Assembly: GCA_026418875.1 (NCBI GenBank)
Contig: JAOAAM010000484.1
Coordinates: forward strand, 1-6,003
Source: Gemmataceae bacterium
Lineage (GTDB): Bacteria > Planctomycetota > Planctomycetia > Gemmatales > Gemmataceae
Reading direction: 5' to 3'
Length of the DNA: 6,003 nt
Positions 5,686 through 6,003 of this stretch are shown here, piece after piece. How positions within the stretch are numbered: position 1 is the stretch's first letter; each line of letters opens with the position of its first letter. The notes under the pieces were generated by a model. It worked only from the letters and a program-made list of their open reading frames with translations, was not told where the DNA came from and did no database searches. A program made the position numbers and the translations under genes.

Positions 5686-5928
5686 GCATGCCGAAAACAG
5701 AAGTTTTACACTCGGGCAATCTGTCCAATGTCAATGTGCGGGCACTGACGGAAGTATGTACTGTATTTTAAGGATCCGCCCGTTGGTGTAGACATGGTCA
5801 GGAGATTTGACTTTTTGATCCGAGCATCCAAGACTGCTGACTAGGGTTGCATCATTCTGATTACGCTCTCCTCGTGGTCTTGAGATCAGAAGAGGCCCTG
5901 GATCGTTACGGTTGACGAAAAGGTTGGA
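5686..5928. other. Non-coding, more A/T-rich stretch between recombinase remnant and right-edge gene
   Basis: No gene is visible on either strand. The base composition shifts toward A/T just where recombinase homology ends, so it is probably foreign flank or the end of another element. It holds a small hairpin (AAAAC at 5694-5698 pairing with GTTTT at 5703-5707) and the minus-strand promoter-like pair. A plus-strand TTGACT (5807-5812) lacks a good -10 partner. No terminal inverted repeat could be confirmed because the other end is outside the window. Confidence 0.5.
5705..5734 (-). promoter_or_regulatory. Promoter-like TTGACA-18-TGTAAA facing the recombinase remnant
   Basis: On the minus strand a perfect TTGACA (5734-5729) is followed after 18 bases by TGTAAA (5710-5705), four of six to consensus. 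It lies outside the recombinase homology and points into it, 35 bases before ATG 5670. It may be an outward promoter of the sequence that replaced the recombinase 5' end, and could transcribe the remnant and the HTH gene. Confidence 0.4.
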
Positions 5929-5964
5929 ATGATGGAAATGATGGAAATGATGGAAATGATGGAA
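5929..5964 (+). repeat. Four perfect tandem copies of a 9-bp unit (ATGATGGAA)
   Basis: The unit repeats four times without a mismatch. In the frame of the right-edge gene it reads Met-Met-Glu, and every copy supplies two in-frame ATGs. The unit length is a multiple of three, so copy changes would not alter the frame. It may lie in the coding region or in the 5' leader, depending on which start is used. Confidence 0.9.
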
Positions 5965-6003
5965 AAAGTGCTGCTTACCCTGGAAGGAGAGAAGAAGATG
6001 CGA
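5929..6003 (+). CDS. Start of an unidentified plus-strand gene, cut by the window edge
   Basis: An open frame runs from the repeat array to the window end: four Met-Met-Glu units, then KVLLTLEGEKKMR. The earliest ATG (5929) has AAGG a few bases before it. The best ribosome site in the region, AAGGAG at 5984-5989, serves ATG 5998 in the same frame with eight-base spacing. The true start may therefore be 5998, with the repeats forming a leader or a short N-terminal extension. Too little of the protein is visible to name it. It is divergent from the recombinase remnant and may belong to a neighbouring element. Confidence 0.4.
   Translation, partial: MMEMMEMMEMMEKVLLTLEGEKKMR
5984..5989 (+). promoter_or_regulatory. 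Strong Shine-Dalgarno for ATG 5998
   Basis: AAGGAG sits eight bases before ATG 5998. It is the strongest ribosome site noticed in the window and argues that this ATG, not those in the tandem repeat, may be the main start. Confidence 0.5.

Noticed and set aside
5186..5791. A 201-codon plus-strand open frame
   Set aside because: It is antisense to the recombinase remnant, and only the minus strand gives recognisable recombinase sequence.
5807..5835. Plus-strand TTGACT as a promoter for the right-edge gene
   Set aside because: No acceptable -10 sequence lies 16-18 bases downstream.
1..6003. CRISPR array, tRNA or rRNA genes
   Set aside because: No regularly spaced repeats other than the short 9-bp array, and no cloverleaf or rRNA-like segments were noticed on either strand.

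Overview
The window is GC-rich bacterial DNA. It looks like a decaying integrative element of the kind common in Planctomycetota. That placement is an inference from the gene set, recalled from memory and not searched: a long serine recombinase with a translationally coupled small HTH partner, a sigma-70-like factor, a short conserved protein, an AAA_24-type ATPase and a RadD-like SF2 helicase, all on the minus strand. Three backbone genes are broken and several others look intact.

Reading the minus strand from right to left, a serine recombinase remnant (5685-5165) is missing its N-terminal catalytic serine region, carries a frameshift, and has an internal deletion that fuses the catalytic domain directly to the extreme C-terminus. 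Its stop codon overlaps the start of an apparently intact HTH gene (5168-4659) in an ATGA. Next comes a tight three-gene cargo operon (4563-2830): a TIGR04255-family protein and two small conserved proteins of unknown function. It has a TATAAT box upstream and a strong Rho-independent terminator downstream (2759-2725). A structured leader then precedes the sigma-like gene (2639-1980), followed by a short conserved protein (1963-1739) and an ATPase (1742-1383).

The ATPase loses homology to its family about 112 residues in, exactly where an oppositely oriented, more A/T-rich HNH-like gene ends (1001-1405, plus strand). On the other side of the HNH gene lies the helicase start (917). Just after that start, about 8 bases appear to be missing, which removes the Q-motif and shifts the frame. 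The HNH segment therefore seems to have replaced the ATPase 3' half and whatever lay between it and the helicase.

At the right edge, a more A/T-rich non-coding stretch leads to four perfect tandem 9-bp repeats (ATGATGGAA) and the start of a plus-strand gene that runs off the window, with a strong Shine-Dalgarno before an ATG at 5998.

The best candidate for something undescribed is the three-gene TIGR04255 cassette. It looks intact and has its own transcription signals inside a decayed element, which is where defence or other accessory functions often sit. Its function cannot be deduced from the sequence.
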